This document shows, in pieces, positions 1 to 10,085 of a stretch of 64,000 nucleotides of DNA; position 1 is the stretch's first letter; each line of letters opens with the position of its first letter. Under the pieces are notes generated by a model, which did not search any database, had not been told where the DNA came from, and saw nothing but the letters and a program-made list of their open reading frames with translations. The position numbers and the translations under genes are program-made. Location of the stretch: assembly GCF_029168945.1 (NCBI RefSeq), contig NC_083602.1, positions 46,809,442-46,873,441 on the forward strand, given 5' to 3'. Source of the DNA: Cannabis sativa (taxonomy: Eukaryota; Streptophyta; Magnoliopsida; Rosales; Cannabaceae).

Positions 1-318
1 ATAAATACCAAGATCGTGGGATCATTGCTGAATGCTAAGATCGTGGGATAGAGGCCGTATACACCGATAGTGGAATCTTGTGTATGCCGTATCCACACAA
101 GTTGATCCCTGAGTTATAGGGATTGAGCTAGTGACTCACGTAGTGCTTGGCTGAATTCGCTAAGTGTTGCTCATTCTGCATGGCTCGTTGAGTATTCTAT
201 TATGGACATGCCAGCTAGGCATCCTGCTCGGCATGTTGATCCGACTAGGTGCTCTAAGTTGATGCCACGTGTCACCATTCTTGTGATGCCACGTCAAAGT
301 GCCAATTTTGGGATAACA
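1..318 (-). repeat. 3' LTR (partial) of the deleted Tat-type element
   Basis: Nearly the same sequence as the right end of the complete LTR, from ATAAATACCAAGATCGTGGG at 4700 to GGATAACA at 5016. The copy here ends with GGATAACA at 318. About 396 bp of this LTR should lie left of the window. Small differences from the other LTR are scattered along it. Confidence 0.9.
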
Positions 319-332
319 TTTGCCCCCCAAGT
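319..332 (-). other. Polypurine tract of the deleted Tat-type element
   Basis: Read on the minus strand it is ACTTGGGGGGCAAA directly before the LTR start TGTTATCC. The intact Tat element has the equivalent GCTTGGGGGGTAAA before its 3' LTR. It primes plus-strand DNA synthesis and fixes the element's strand. Confidence 0.85.
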
Positions 333-613
333 CTGTGCGGGACCTCCGAGGTTGCGTATAGACTTATTGCGAGCTAGCTCTGCCTTGGAAGGGGACACGT
401 GCCGAGCATGACCGTTTGAGACTCGATGTGAAGCTGACTGGGCGTCCCTTCGGTTTTCGGCTAATTAATGCTCTGACATTTAATATTTTGAAAATCCAAA
501 TTTCTCTCTCCACGGCTGACAGTTGCACTCGATTATTTTTATTTCCCATATTTGCTTTCGAGGCGGGAAGTTGAGGCGTCTAAGGTTCCTTTACGTACAG
601 TTACCCTTTTGCT

Positions 614-621
614 TATAAATA
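614..621 (+). promoter_or_regulatory. TATA box of the antisense ORF unit in the deleted Tat-type element
   Basis: TATAAATA on the plus strand, that is antisense to gag. It is followed by a leader with a GTAAGT donor at 771 and an acceptor at 1143. The intact Tat element has a TATA box in the same relative place (27589-27596, minus strand). Function is inferred from the shared layout. Confidence 0.6.
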
Positions 622-770
622 CTTAGAGTACTGACACATTTCCTCATTTCATCACCCTTCGTTGTTAAGCAAACTTCAGAGCAAAAAGAGAGAGCTTTCA
701 TGCTTTAAAGTTGCTGAAGAGTTTATAGACGATTCCAATCTTGCTTGAATCCAGACACCTGAATCTTTGA

Positions 771-1143
771 GTAAGTTTCTGAATCCCTTTATGTTTTTCC
801 TTTGCATGCTTGTGCTTTTGAATGTATCTTTGCTGTAGAAAGAACACTGTAGGAAACCCTAGGTTTTGAAACTTCTGCGACTCTTCTTTTCCATGTCCTT
901 GCGTTAGCTTTCAGCCGTAAGGCTTATTTTAGAACTACATTGCGTCTGTTTTCCTTTCTGCTTTCTTTAAGCTTTATGAACTTTTTGGCCCTAACTCAAG
1001 AAAAACTTTCTGACTTCTTGAGTTTAGACTTTTCTTCAAACATGGCTGCTCTTTAATCTGTTGGGTACTCCTGGTCGGCATATTTGCTTGTTTTTTTGCT
1101 TGATACTCCATCCAACACTCATCGTGCGTGTTGTCTTTTGTAG
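771..1143 (+). other. Predicted leader intron of the antisense unit
   Basis: The donor is GTAAGTTTCTG at 771. A T-rich stretch precedes the acceptor CTTTTGTAG ending at 1143, directly before an ATG at 1144. The intact Tat element has a matching intron (donor GTAAGTTTCTTG, acceptor CTTTCGCAG, 444 bp). Not verified by transcripts. Confidence 0.55.
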
Positions 1144-2010
1144 ATGAACCTTGGTGAGTATTGGGAGCCTCAGCATCAAATCGACCAGGAACTGCTTCAA
1201 CTTCTACACGAAGTCCACCCTCGTCTTCGTGCTAATCCTTCTTCTGATTCCGTACCCAGCCATTGAATGATGGCTCGTACGAAGAAAACTACACGTCTAG
1301 CTGACGCTTCTGATCCCCAGGTGGCTCGGCTTGCCGCCCCGCCCGACGGCGAATAGGATTTGGCGGTCCCAATGGAGGAGGACCGTGAGGGGGACGTTGA
1401 AGTCAAGGAGGTTGAGGAGCTGGGCGAGGGAGAGGAGGAGATTGAACCCCCAAACTATGGGGAGTACAATGAGGCTGGGCAACCAGTTAATGCCTCATCG
1501 GAGGAGCTTGCTGAGGCAGTTCCTGGGATGTCCTGGTTGCAGGCGTCGACTACGTCACCGAGGAGCTTGCTGAGGCAGTTCCTCATCGGAGGCAGGGTGC
1601 CTTGGGCGCCAGATGGGTGAGTCCTCCGTCCAAGATTTCGGAGGCACGCCTCCGCACTCTCGACCAAGACTGATACCTGGGTGAGCTGGACTGCTTCATT
1701 CCCGCCCACGACAATCGCGCTTCAAACCCTAGTGAGGGGAAGTGCGCCTGGTCGGGGGCTCATGGCCAGCAAGGGGCGTTGATGCCCTTGCACAAGTACT
1801 TTCGAGATGTGGCAGACTTCTTCGGCCTCTGCCCGGCTCAGATCACTCCCAAGGGCATTAAGTATTTGATTGCCCACTTCGTCCTCTACGCTTCCCAGGG
1901 ATGGGGCACTCCTTCTCTCCACGAGGTCGCTTGGTTCTTCGACCTGAAGTCTACCCCCAAGCAAGGTAGGTCGGGGTATTTTTACTTCTCTCAGCCAGGC
2001 TTCAAGTGGT
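1144..2010 (+). pseudogene. Broken antisense ORF (Tat antisense protein), N-terminal part only
   Basis: An ATG directly after the predicted acceptor opens a 40-codon frame (1144-1266). Another frame at 1269 starts MARTKKTTRLADASDPQ and soon stops. After an acidic stretch (about 1360-1480) and a small direct duplication (GAGGAGCTTGCTGAGGCAGT near 1500 and 1560), the frame from 1779 reads MPLHKYFRDVADFFGLCP and QGWGTPS. These correspond to MLPLQDYFVNFLVFVGLAP and ARGWGSPS in the intact antisense protein of the Tat element at 23807-26939. The homology stops near 2010, where the sequence jumps into the gag-protease frame of the opposite strand. So the last two thirds of the ORF are lost and the remainder is interrupted by stops. 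Confidence 0.75.
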
Positions 2011-4037
2011 TGATTGCTATCTGGACTTCCACGACCAGCGGGTCGTTGTGCGAAAACCTTATCTGGACAGCATCTTCGTCGTTGAATGTTATGGTTGGCT
2101 CTCTTGCTCGTGGAACTTTGGGCTTCCTTTCTTCCACGGCCAGGATGACTTCTTCTTGCTCGTACTGAGCTGTGCGGGCATATCGTTCCCGAGCTTTGCC
2201 CGTGTCTCCAGCAATGTGCGGGCCTCCAATGATGACTTGCATGTGTCCATCTATTGGCAGAGGCATCAGATCCTGGTTGTTTTGACCTTGGTTGGCCTTG
2301 ACATACTTCTGTAGGTGCGGGTTGTTCTTCTTGATTAGAAGTTCTATCTCCCGCTTCAGTTTGTAGCAATCGTTGGTGTCGTGGCCGTAGTCTCCATGGA
2401 ACCGACAAAATTTTGTCATGTCCCTCTTGCTGGTATCTTTCTTCATGGGCCTGGGCTTCTTGTACGGAATTAGCGAGTGAGTTGCTATATACACACTTTC
2501 TATATCCTCAGTTAGGATAGTGAATGCAGTGTGTTTGGCGCGATCACAGGGAGTCTGTCCGGTTTTTTCGGTGAACTTTCCCTTCTTCCCATTCCCTTGC
2601 TTATGGTTGTTGCCTGAACGCTTGCCACTTGCGTTGCTGGAATATTGGGGAAGCTGGGCGGACGTTCTAGTAGAAGGAGCCTTTGTTTTGTTCGGCTTTT
2701 GCTCACCTTCTACTCGCGAATGGCTTCTTCGAGCTTGATGAAACCTTCGGCCCGGTCGAGGAAATCACCCATTGAGTCGACCGGTCCATTCTTCCTTATG
2801 TCCTTCCATAGTTCGCCAAGGACTTCAATGACCCCCAGTATCGCAGATAACTTTCCATCCTCGGTTACCCGTGACACCTTGGTTGCCTTCGTCATGAATC
2901 TGCTGATGTATGCCCGGAGTGGCTCGCCTGGTCGCTGTTTTACTTCGACCAAATCTCCCAGATGCAATGGGAGTTGGCGTGAGGAAGAGAATTGTGCATG
3001 GAATTCCGAAGAGAAAGTATTCCATGAACTAAACTTTCCTAGGGCCAACTTGGAATACCATTGCTGTGCGGCCTCCGATAGAGTTGCGGGGAAGATCTGC
3101 AACATACGTCTCCTCGCACTCCTTGTAAATACTTGAGATGAGAGAGAGGATCTTCTCTCCCAGTGTACATCTTCCACGTTGGCATCTTGAACTTGTGAGG
3201 TAGTGGCAGGAGGTTGATTTCTGGCGAGAAAGGAGTTCCGCGTGCGCGGTCTAACTCAAGATCATTGTTATGCTGCCCGACCATGCCATGAAACATATTC
3301 TCCAGTTCGTCAAGCTGGGCCTGTACGGCTGGGCTAACTTCATTGGCATTCTGGTCGGGTTGGGCTACGTCAGCGTCTTTCTGAGCGGGGATTTGAGTAT
3401 GGGCTCTGGACTGCACATTCGTTGTAGTATTCTGCTCGTCTTCTCCCCTTCTTCTATTCAGGTCATCCCGTAGGTCACGGGGTGTTCCCAACCTTTTGAA
3501 CACAGAAGAACCTGGCTGCCTTAGCGATTGGTTCGCTTGGTTGGCAGGTGGAATGGCTCAATTATTTTGAGTGGATCCATCGAGCATGACTCCTACTGAT
3601 GAATTCCCGGACAAGGTCTGTCCGCCTACCTCTTGGCCCACGAGTGGAACTCGTGACCGGGGATTGGACGGCTGGCCGTTGTTTGTCTGGGAAGCATTCA
3701 CCGTTGGGTCATCCTCGGATTCTCCAAGGGGAATGACGCTCGGCGCCTGCTGGCCTACAGTCTGATAGACTCTCCGTATCAGCACAGTAGCTAGCTGACT
3801 ACGATCTTCGATTTTTGCATGATGGGCCCTTAATGCCTCCATCTCTTTATCTCTCCACTCGGCGAACATACGCCTCTGTTCATCAAACGCAAGGTTTACT
3901 GCGGCACGTAACTCCTCCTGATCGTGATGCAGGGTAATGTTGTGGCCCTGCATGAGTCCAAGCGCAGCACGGAGATTTTGCAATTCGGTTGCATCTCCGA
4001 TGGTTGTCTGGGCGCTAATGCCTGGTGGAACAGTCAT
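1991..4037 (-). pseudogene. Tat-type gag pseudogene with first codons of protease
   Basis: Minus-strand gag remains in several frames. 4037-3558 is the N-terminal region. An in-frame stop at 3558 separates it from 3503-3039, the linker leading to FKMPTWKMYTG, the start of capsid. A frameshift near 3100 leads into 3177-2710, with LSEAAQQWYSKL and the rest of capsid. Another frameshift near 2710 is followed by 2494-1991, which holds the zinc-binding motif CRFHGDYGHDTNDC (C-x2-H-x4-H-x4-C, the form also used by the intact Tat element) and FNDEDAVQIRFSHNDPLVV, the lead-in to protease. It breaks off before the protease active site. At least one stop and two frameshifts make it non-functional. Confidence 0.85.
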
Positions 4038-4281
4038 GTTATGAACATCCTAGCTGTGTGCAGAACAATTATTTCCGGTCTCTTGCACACCAGGCGCAGT
4101 TTCAGTTAGAGGAGTTGTTCCATCATTCACCACGCTTCTCGTTTGTCTAGGATTGACAACGGGTGGAACCTTCGAACTACCTGTGTCCTGCAACATTGGA
4201 TCCCGCGTCTATGAGTTTGCTGGGTCTGACAGGCCTCTGCGAGTTTGCACTATCGTCTCGAAAGAGCGATCTGTGATTCTT

Positions 4282-4299
4282 CTCTCAAAGAAAGCACCA
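4282..4299 (-). other. Primer binding site of the deleted Tat-type element
   Basis: On the minus strand, three bases after the LTR end GTCAACA, the sequence reads TGGTGCTTTCTTTGAGAG. It starts with TGG, as expected for pairing with a tRNA CCA end. The intact Tat element has the very similar TGGTGCTTTCATTGAGAG. I do not assign the tRNA. Confidence 0.7.
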
Positions 4300-4302
4300 A
4301 AA

Positions 4303-5016
4303 TGTTGACTTTGCTTTTAGCCAACGACAATGAGTCTTTTAATAAGCGATAAATGATATGTCGTAATAAGAATACATAATAAAGCAAATAATAATAATAA
4401 GAAGACACAAAAATTGTATAGAGGTTCACCCCTGAGCAGTTCGGTAATAGCCTAATCCTCTTTAGTTGTATTGACTTAAGAATAAGGAAGAAGATTCCTT
4501 TTCTTATAGCTCTTACAATAATATCTCTGAATATATAATTCTTAGATAGTCTTAGCTTATAGCGTTTCGGCGTATGATCACTGTTATACAGCTTCGATCA
4601 ATCTCTCTTTTTTCGTCCCCCTGCCCACTGAACATTCCTCACTATTTATAGGGCAGGAAACTTGAGGAGGAGGAGTTTCCTCTCTTGTTACAAAGCGCAT
4701 AAATACCAAGATCGTGGGATCATTACTGAATGCTAGGATCGTGGGATTGAGGCCATATACACCGATAGTGGAATCATGTGTATGCCGTATCCACGCAAGT
4801 TTTTCCCTGAGTTATAGCGATTGAGCTGGTGACTCACGAAGTGGTTGGCTGAATTCGCTAAGTGTTGCTCATTCTGCACGACTCGTTGAGTATTCCATTA
4901 TGGACATGCCAGCGAGGCATCCTGCTCGGCATGTTGATCCGACCAGGTGCTCTAAGTTGATGCCACGTGTCACCATTCTTGTGATGCCATGTCAAAGTGT
5001 CAATTTTGGGATAACA
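4303..5016 (-). repeat. 5' LTR (complete, 714 bp) of the deleted Tat-type element
   Basis: It runs from TGTTGACTTTGC to GGATAACA (plus strand), with TG/CA ends and an imperfect terminal inverted repeat (TGTTGAC versus TGTTATC). Its right part repeats 1-318. The right flank is AT-rich copia-B leader. Confidence 0.9.
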
Positions 5017-6600
5017 AATCTTATGAATAATTTGTAACAAGTAAATTGTGTACTTCTTTCATCTGTGTAAACCTAGTAACATGATAGGGCCCATCCAAAT
5101 CATTTGACCTGTGTGAGCCTATATGTTTGCTATTGGGCTTAGATGCATATAGGAAGCCCATTTAAGTCTTTACTAAGTAAATGGACTAGGTTGCTAAAAT
5201 AAAATTTGACATAAGTAATTTTATTTAGGCCCAATTAGATTTGGGCTTATTCAATGAATAACAATTGTTTATTTAAAGGTTAAATTCCTCTCTTTTGGGT
5301 CTTGTGTGAGAGTTGGGAGCCAATAGAAGTGGGTACGACATACTGAACCCAGCTCCCCCTCACATGAACTACCCCAATTGTGAAGGCCCATTTGCCTTAT
5401 TTAAATAATTGTATTAGGTTAATTATATTAGTCTAACCTAATTAAAATTGAATTAGCAACATAATTAACTTTTAAAATATATGAAATTTATTTTTCATTT
5501 TAATATTTTAAAGTTAATTTTAGAAAAACACTTAGTTAATGATATATATTCTAGATAGTTATTTCTATACTAGTTATTATTTCTAATATTAAATAGGAAA
5601 ATATCATTGATTGTGAAATTAATTGTTTAATAATTAATTTTAGTACAATCTAAGTTTAGTATATTTTCCTAGTATTAAACTAGAATTAATAATTAAGTTT
5701 CCTCTATACTTAATTATTTATTTCTTCAATTTAATACATTTAATTAAATTGAAAATTCAATATCTAAGTTGATTTTCATCATGATACTTAAATATTGTTA
5801 TTTTCATGTTATTTAATTAAAGATGAAAATTATCCTATGTTTGGAATCTTATTTCAGAATAACTTAAATCTGAATAATTTTCAAAATATATTTTACTTTA
5901 TTTTATTAATCTTTTTCTCACAATTTCGAAATTGCATTTCTTTAAAGTTGAAAATTATTTATTTTAATTTTGGACCATCTTAAATCAATGATTTTTTCAT
6001 TTAATGATTAATTAAAATAAATGAACTAAAATATATTATAATTAGAAATTGAATTAATTAGTCAATGAAAGTCTAGATAGATATTATCTGTTTTGCTTGA
6101 CGTATTTTTCTAGTGTATTTAATTAAATAGAAATTTAATATTTAAGTTGATTCTTAATCATGATACTTAAATATTTTAAATTTTTTAATATTTAATTAAA
6201 TAGGAAAATTAAATTTTTGTTGTAAATTAATTTTATTAATTAATTTTGGGCCAACATAAAATTAAGATAATTTTTTTCAAGATTTTTTTTTTATTTTATT
6301 ATAAAGCATTTTCGAAAGTAGTATTCTTATACACTTCATTTTTAAAAATACAATATATATATATAGAAAATTAAATTGAGTTGTAAATTAATTTAAATTA
6401 ATTTTGAAACAACTTAAATTGAATAATTTTCTAAATATTTATTGGAAATTATTACTAAGATGGAAATAATTCACGTTTTTTTTCATATCCATCTAAGTAT
6501 AATTTATAAATATTAAATTAAAATTATATTTAGAATTTTTTTATTCTAAATTGGAAATTTTAATTAAATAAATATAATGAGCTTTACTATTACTAGGACA
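5017..6600 (+). other. AT-rich noncoding leader of copia-B
   Basis: No credible coding frame. The stretch around 5290-5400 (GGGAGCCAATAGAAGTGGGT and following) is the most conserved part and recurs inverted at about 30090-30170 in copia-A and 55580-55650 in the truncated copia-A. The rest is low-complexity AT with many TTAATTAAAT-like words. Confidence 0.75.
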
Positions 6601-6609
6601 TTCGATCTC

Positions 6610-7320
6610 CATTGTTGGTTTTACATAGATATTATTTTAGTGAGTAATCCACCCTAATGGAGGAACGTCATTAGCAAGTTAGCGCCGTTTAATCTCGAAA
6701 GATAAGTATTCTCGTAAGTTTTTTATATAGTATTGATCACCCTAATGGTGGTGACTGTATAAGACTTGCAAGAGTATGAAACAAGGGTGGAAGCTCATAA
6801 GATAGAATAGCCTTGACTCTCGCCTAAACGGGACAACGCTGGATTCCAATCTTGATCGAATAAAAGGTTGCTAGAATGTTTATCATTTTAGATGAGCTAA
6901 CAACTCTATTCAATGGATGGTATCACTGACTCTCGCCTAAACGGGACACTGATATTAGTTTGTTGAAGACCTAGGAAATTATTTAGGATTGTATGTTTTA
7001 GTATTTTCACTTGTCATTCCTACTTGCTATATGTTTAATAATTTCTGAATTGTGTATGACTTTATATTGAACCATGTTATTTTCTGTTATTAAATTGTAG
7101 TTTAATTTCGAATCTTCATTGTTGGTCTAACTTGGTTTGTTGTTCTAATGAGATAAGTCCCTAATGGATTTTCACCATTAGACAAACATAATAGTATTAG
7201 ATCTCGAAAGATAAACATTGTAAATGCAACATCTAGCTGTTCATCAATTGATGACACCTTAGACTGGTTTTTACAATATGAAACAAGAAGATTGTAAATA
7301 AGATTACTTTGACTCTCGCT
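6610..7320 (+). repeat. Diverged direct repeat modules (about 500 bp apart) in copia-B
   Basis: Anchors recur in the same order: CATTGTTGG at 6610 and 7117, CTCGAAAGATAA at 6694 and 7203, and GACTCTCGC at 6815, 6928 and 7311. The spacings of about 496-509 bp indicate an old duplication of a module in the noncoding region before pol. Part of the same module is present in copia-A (16018-16250, inverted). Confidence 0.6.
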
Positions 7321-7469
7321 AATTGAAGCATCGTTGGATTCTTATTTAAAAACGAAATTATCCTAATTTCTCTTAGCTTATTCATTTTGAATTAGCTCTA
7401 TAACATATCATTGGATGAATGGTCTATAAATCATTTCATGTCATTCTATATTTTCTCTTAAGAAATTAA

Positions 7470-9310
7470 ATGACACATATGATTATATTCCCGAAATTCT
7501 ATCCTGAATTGATATATATGCTCAATCTTAGAAATCTCCTACTTGTATGGGCAAATCAACTTAGAGTTAAATTAGTAGTGGTGGTCCAAGAAAGAATTAC
7601 TCATTATACAATTACACTTTCACAAGTGTTTAATAACCATTTTCTTTCAATGGATTCAAACTGTATGAGTTTAGTATTCTGTGACCAGAATCCACTTGCA
7701 CTATTCTAAGAACTCTTTGATGAAACTAAACCTAAGTCATCAAAAGACTACAACCATTTTTTTAATCTATGGCATTTGTATCTTGTTCATAGTGGTTTTG
7801 ACAAGATCAATCTCTGCAAAGAGTTAATATGCCTATATCCACTGAAAGTATAATCATCTCATTCGTAGATGGATGTACATTCAGGGATAGATATGAGTTT
7901 TTGTTGTATTCTTAAAACGATCACTCTAGATTTTACCTTATGCAAAAGAAATTTGAAATGTTTGAAAAATTTCATGAATTTCTAGCAATGGTGAAAAACC
8001 ATTAAGGTAAGTGGTTAAAGATCTTGGGAACTGATAGGGGTGGAGAAAAAGTTAGTAGATATGCAGTTCAATGATCATTAATTTATTTTTGAATTATATC
8101 CAAACTTACCTCCCCAGAAATTTAATTTGCATATTGATAATTAGTTACTAGCCGTTGCATAAATCCTTCTATGGTAATATAGTTTTAGAATGATGCAATG
8201 GTTGTATACTTAATGTAAATCATTACTAGATTCATGGATGACCTAATCGAAATCTTAAGAAAAGCTAGAACTGCTAACCCTGGTTTGCATGTTTTTTAGC
8301 TATTCTAAGTGATTAGGGGTGGATCATCCCATAGTCATTAGATAAGAAAGTGTTTGTTTAAACAAATACTACTTTTCTAAGAAAAAGACTAAGTCTGAAA
8401 ATAAAGTAGCAAATAAAGGAGATATCTTTTGATTCGATAAGTGTTCTATCATCTTATTCGTTACAAGATGATCCCAGTGCCTCTGTTGTCTTACCACAAT
8501 CGAAGAGGTCAATACCATTTAGTTTTCTTAGACATAATTCACGGTACCTTGTCGTAGTGGGAGGGTTTCTAGGAATCCACCTTATTGTGACTTGGAAGAC
8601 ACTAGTGATTAAAATCTATTGTGAGTTTAAACAAGTAATGGATTGTCAACATAAGAAACTAAGAAGAAAGCCAAGAGAACTATGGTTTAATCCATTTACA
8701 TGGAGTAACCTAAAGTTTTCTATTACAAGGACATAAAAGGAAATTTTCATTAATAAGTCTATTCAATGGACTTAACAAAACTTCTTGTTCCTAGTATTAT
8801 AGGTTTGAGTTTATCTAAACCTATGGCTTGTGGTATACCTGGTAATTACTTACTCTAATGCAAGCAACTTACTTTAGTAAGATGCTGAAGCATTTTCTTT
8901 CTAATGGCAATCTATAGAAGCTTGTCGACTTCTAGGCATAGATTTTATTTATCTAAGGAAAAGTCTCAACTATTCCAGAAAAGATAAAGCCATGAAAGAA
9001 TTTCTTAAATCAACAGTGAGGGGTCTAAGATATGTTTTAGTATGCCTTAGACCAGACACCTGCTGTTGAGTGGGAGTTAAGGGTAGGTATCAGATTAATC
9101 CAGGAGATGAACATTAGAAAACAATCAAGTAAATCTTAAGATTAAGGAGAGGAACTATATGTTAGTCAATAAGGGTGTGTTGAAAACTCTTAGACTACAC
9201 CACATCAGATTTCGAGACTTGCCTTTGTGCTAGAAAGTCTGCTGATAAGATGGTGATTACTCTGGGGGTGGAGTAGTGATTTTGGAGAAGTGTAAAAAAC
9301 TTATCTGAAA
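7470..9310 (+). pseudogene. Decayed copia gag-pol remnants of copia-B
   Basis: Only islands are readable. From 7770 one frame gives WHLYLVHSGFDKIN, the pre-integrase zinc region of copia polyproteins. At 8018 KILGTDRGGE corresponds to the integrase core motif usually written TLRSDRGGE. Near 9250-9280 the sequence encodes a relic of the RNase H region (TLGG-like, GGGGGTGGAG). Between them stops and frameshifts occur every few dozen codons, so no protein can be made. Identification relies on motif order, not on an open frame. Confidence 0.6.
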
Positions 9311-9674
9311 TCTCTTAGTCTACCAGAGAGAGACTGAATGTTAAAGTTGCAGGAAAGGTACTTATTCAGTCTAAGGAAAGTTCTATACATTTGTGCCACC
9401 CTTCCAACTTATCTTAACTACTAAAGTTGTTTTCCTAATTAACCAAAAGTAGTTGCCAAAAGTATAGAATCCAATATCCCAAGAGAGTAGACATATAGAG
9501 AGGAATTTCACAATATCAAGAATTTTGTGATTAAGGAATAGTGATGGTGGAGAAAAGGTTGTGGTTAATTCAACCTGTCAGATCCTATTACGAGGAGTTT
9601 ACTACTACTACACTTGATTTGTATATCAAGGTGTTGAGATTATTTCAAATGCACATTTTGTTTTATATTAGTGT

Positions 9675-9685
9675 AAGTGGGAGTT
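9675..9685 (+). other. Polypurine tract of copia-B
   Basis: AAGTGGGAGTT directly precedes the LTR start TGTTGGGTTTTGTGCCC. The same tract is found inverted beside the 3' LTRs at 11979 and 63479. Confidence 0.85.
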
Positions 9686-10085
9686 TGTTGGGTTTTGTGC
9701 CCTAAATAAAACTCATTTCAATATAATCAGATTTACTTATTAATAAAGATCAGAAATAACATTTTATGTTGCATGGTTCACATGATTTATTTCATGATTA
9801 TATATATATATATATAATGTATGAATTCTATTTAAGTCCAGAGCATATGAATTTATTAAAGATTATAGTGTTGTCAGCACAGTGGAATATAATCTTAATT
9901 ATATGTTCGAAAATTTATTCCCTGATTTGTTAGTTCACTCTATTTAGACTCACATGATAATCAGCGATAGGTATTCTTACACCTTGGAAAAGTGTTATGT
10001 CCTTTCGAGGACATTGGCAAAGTTTACCAGTATCGGATGTATGGAGTATACATCGGAAGGGACCAATATTGAACTTTGATTAGAT
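9686..10085 (+). repeat. Copia-B 3' LTR, first 400 bp
   Basis: It starts TGTTGGGTTTTGTGCCC after the polypurine tract and is cut at TAGAT (10081-10085) by copia-A. It is collinear with the inverted LTR at 61643-63479, which shows the uninterrupted sequence. Contains a short AT microsatellite at about 9798-9816. Confidence 0.88.
10081..10085. repeat. Target-site duplication TAGAT, left copy (copia-A insertion)
   Basis: TAGAT lies immediately left of the copia-A LTR and again immediately right of it (33665-33669). The related LTR at 61643-63479 carries a single copy at the same place (about 63090-63105, inverted), so it serves as the empty site. Confidence 0.92.

Larger units (their letters stand above)
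1..5016 (-). mobile_element. Deleted Tat-type Ty3/gypsy retrotransposon lacking pol, left end outside window
   Basis: A minus-strand LTR element. Two copies of the same LTR bound it: a complete one at 4303-5016 (5' LTR) and the last 318 bp of the other at 1-318 (3' LTR). On the minus strand the order is 5' LTR, primer site, broken gag, the very start of protease, then a direct junction near 2010 into the beginning of an antisense ORF, polypurine tract, 3' LTR. Reverse transcriptase, RNase H and integrase are absent. The whole is about 5.4 kb if the left LTR is complete, against 12.3 kb for the intact Tat element at 16489-28808. It is inserted in the leader of copia-B. Family assignment rests on the gag motif CRFHGDYGHDTNDC, the antisense ORF and the primer and polypurine tracts, all shared in form with the intact element. 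Confidence 0.88.

Noticed and set aside
5795..5983. Short open frames in the AT-rich copia leaders
   Set aside because: Low-complexity Ile/Leu/Asn/Phe peptides without conservation between the homologous leaders.
9798..9816. AT microsatellite in the copia-B LTR
   Set aside because: Ordinary short dinucleotide run; no sign of special function.
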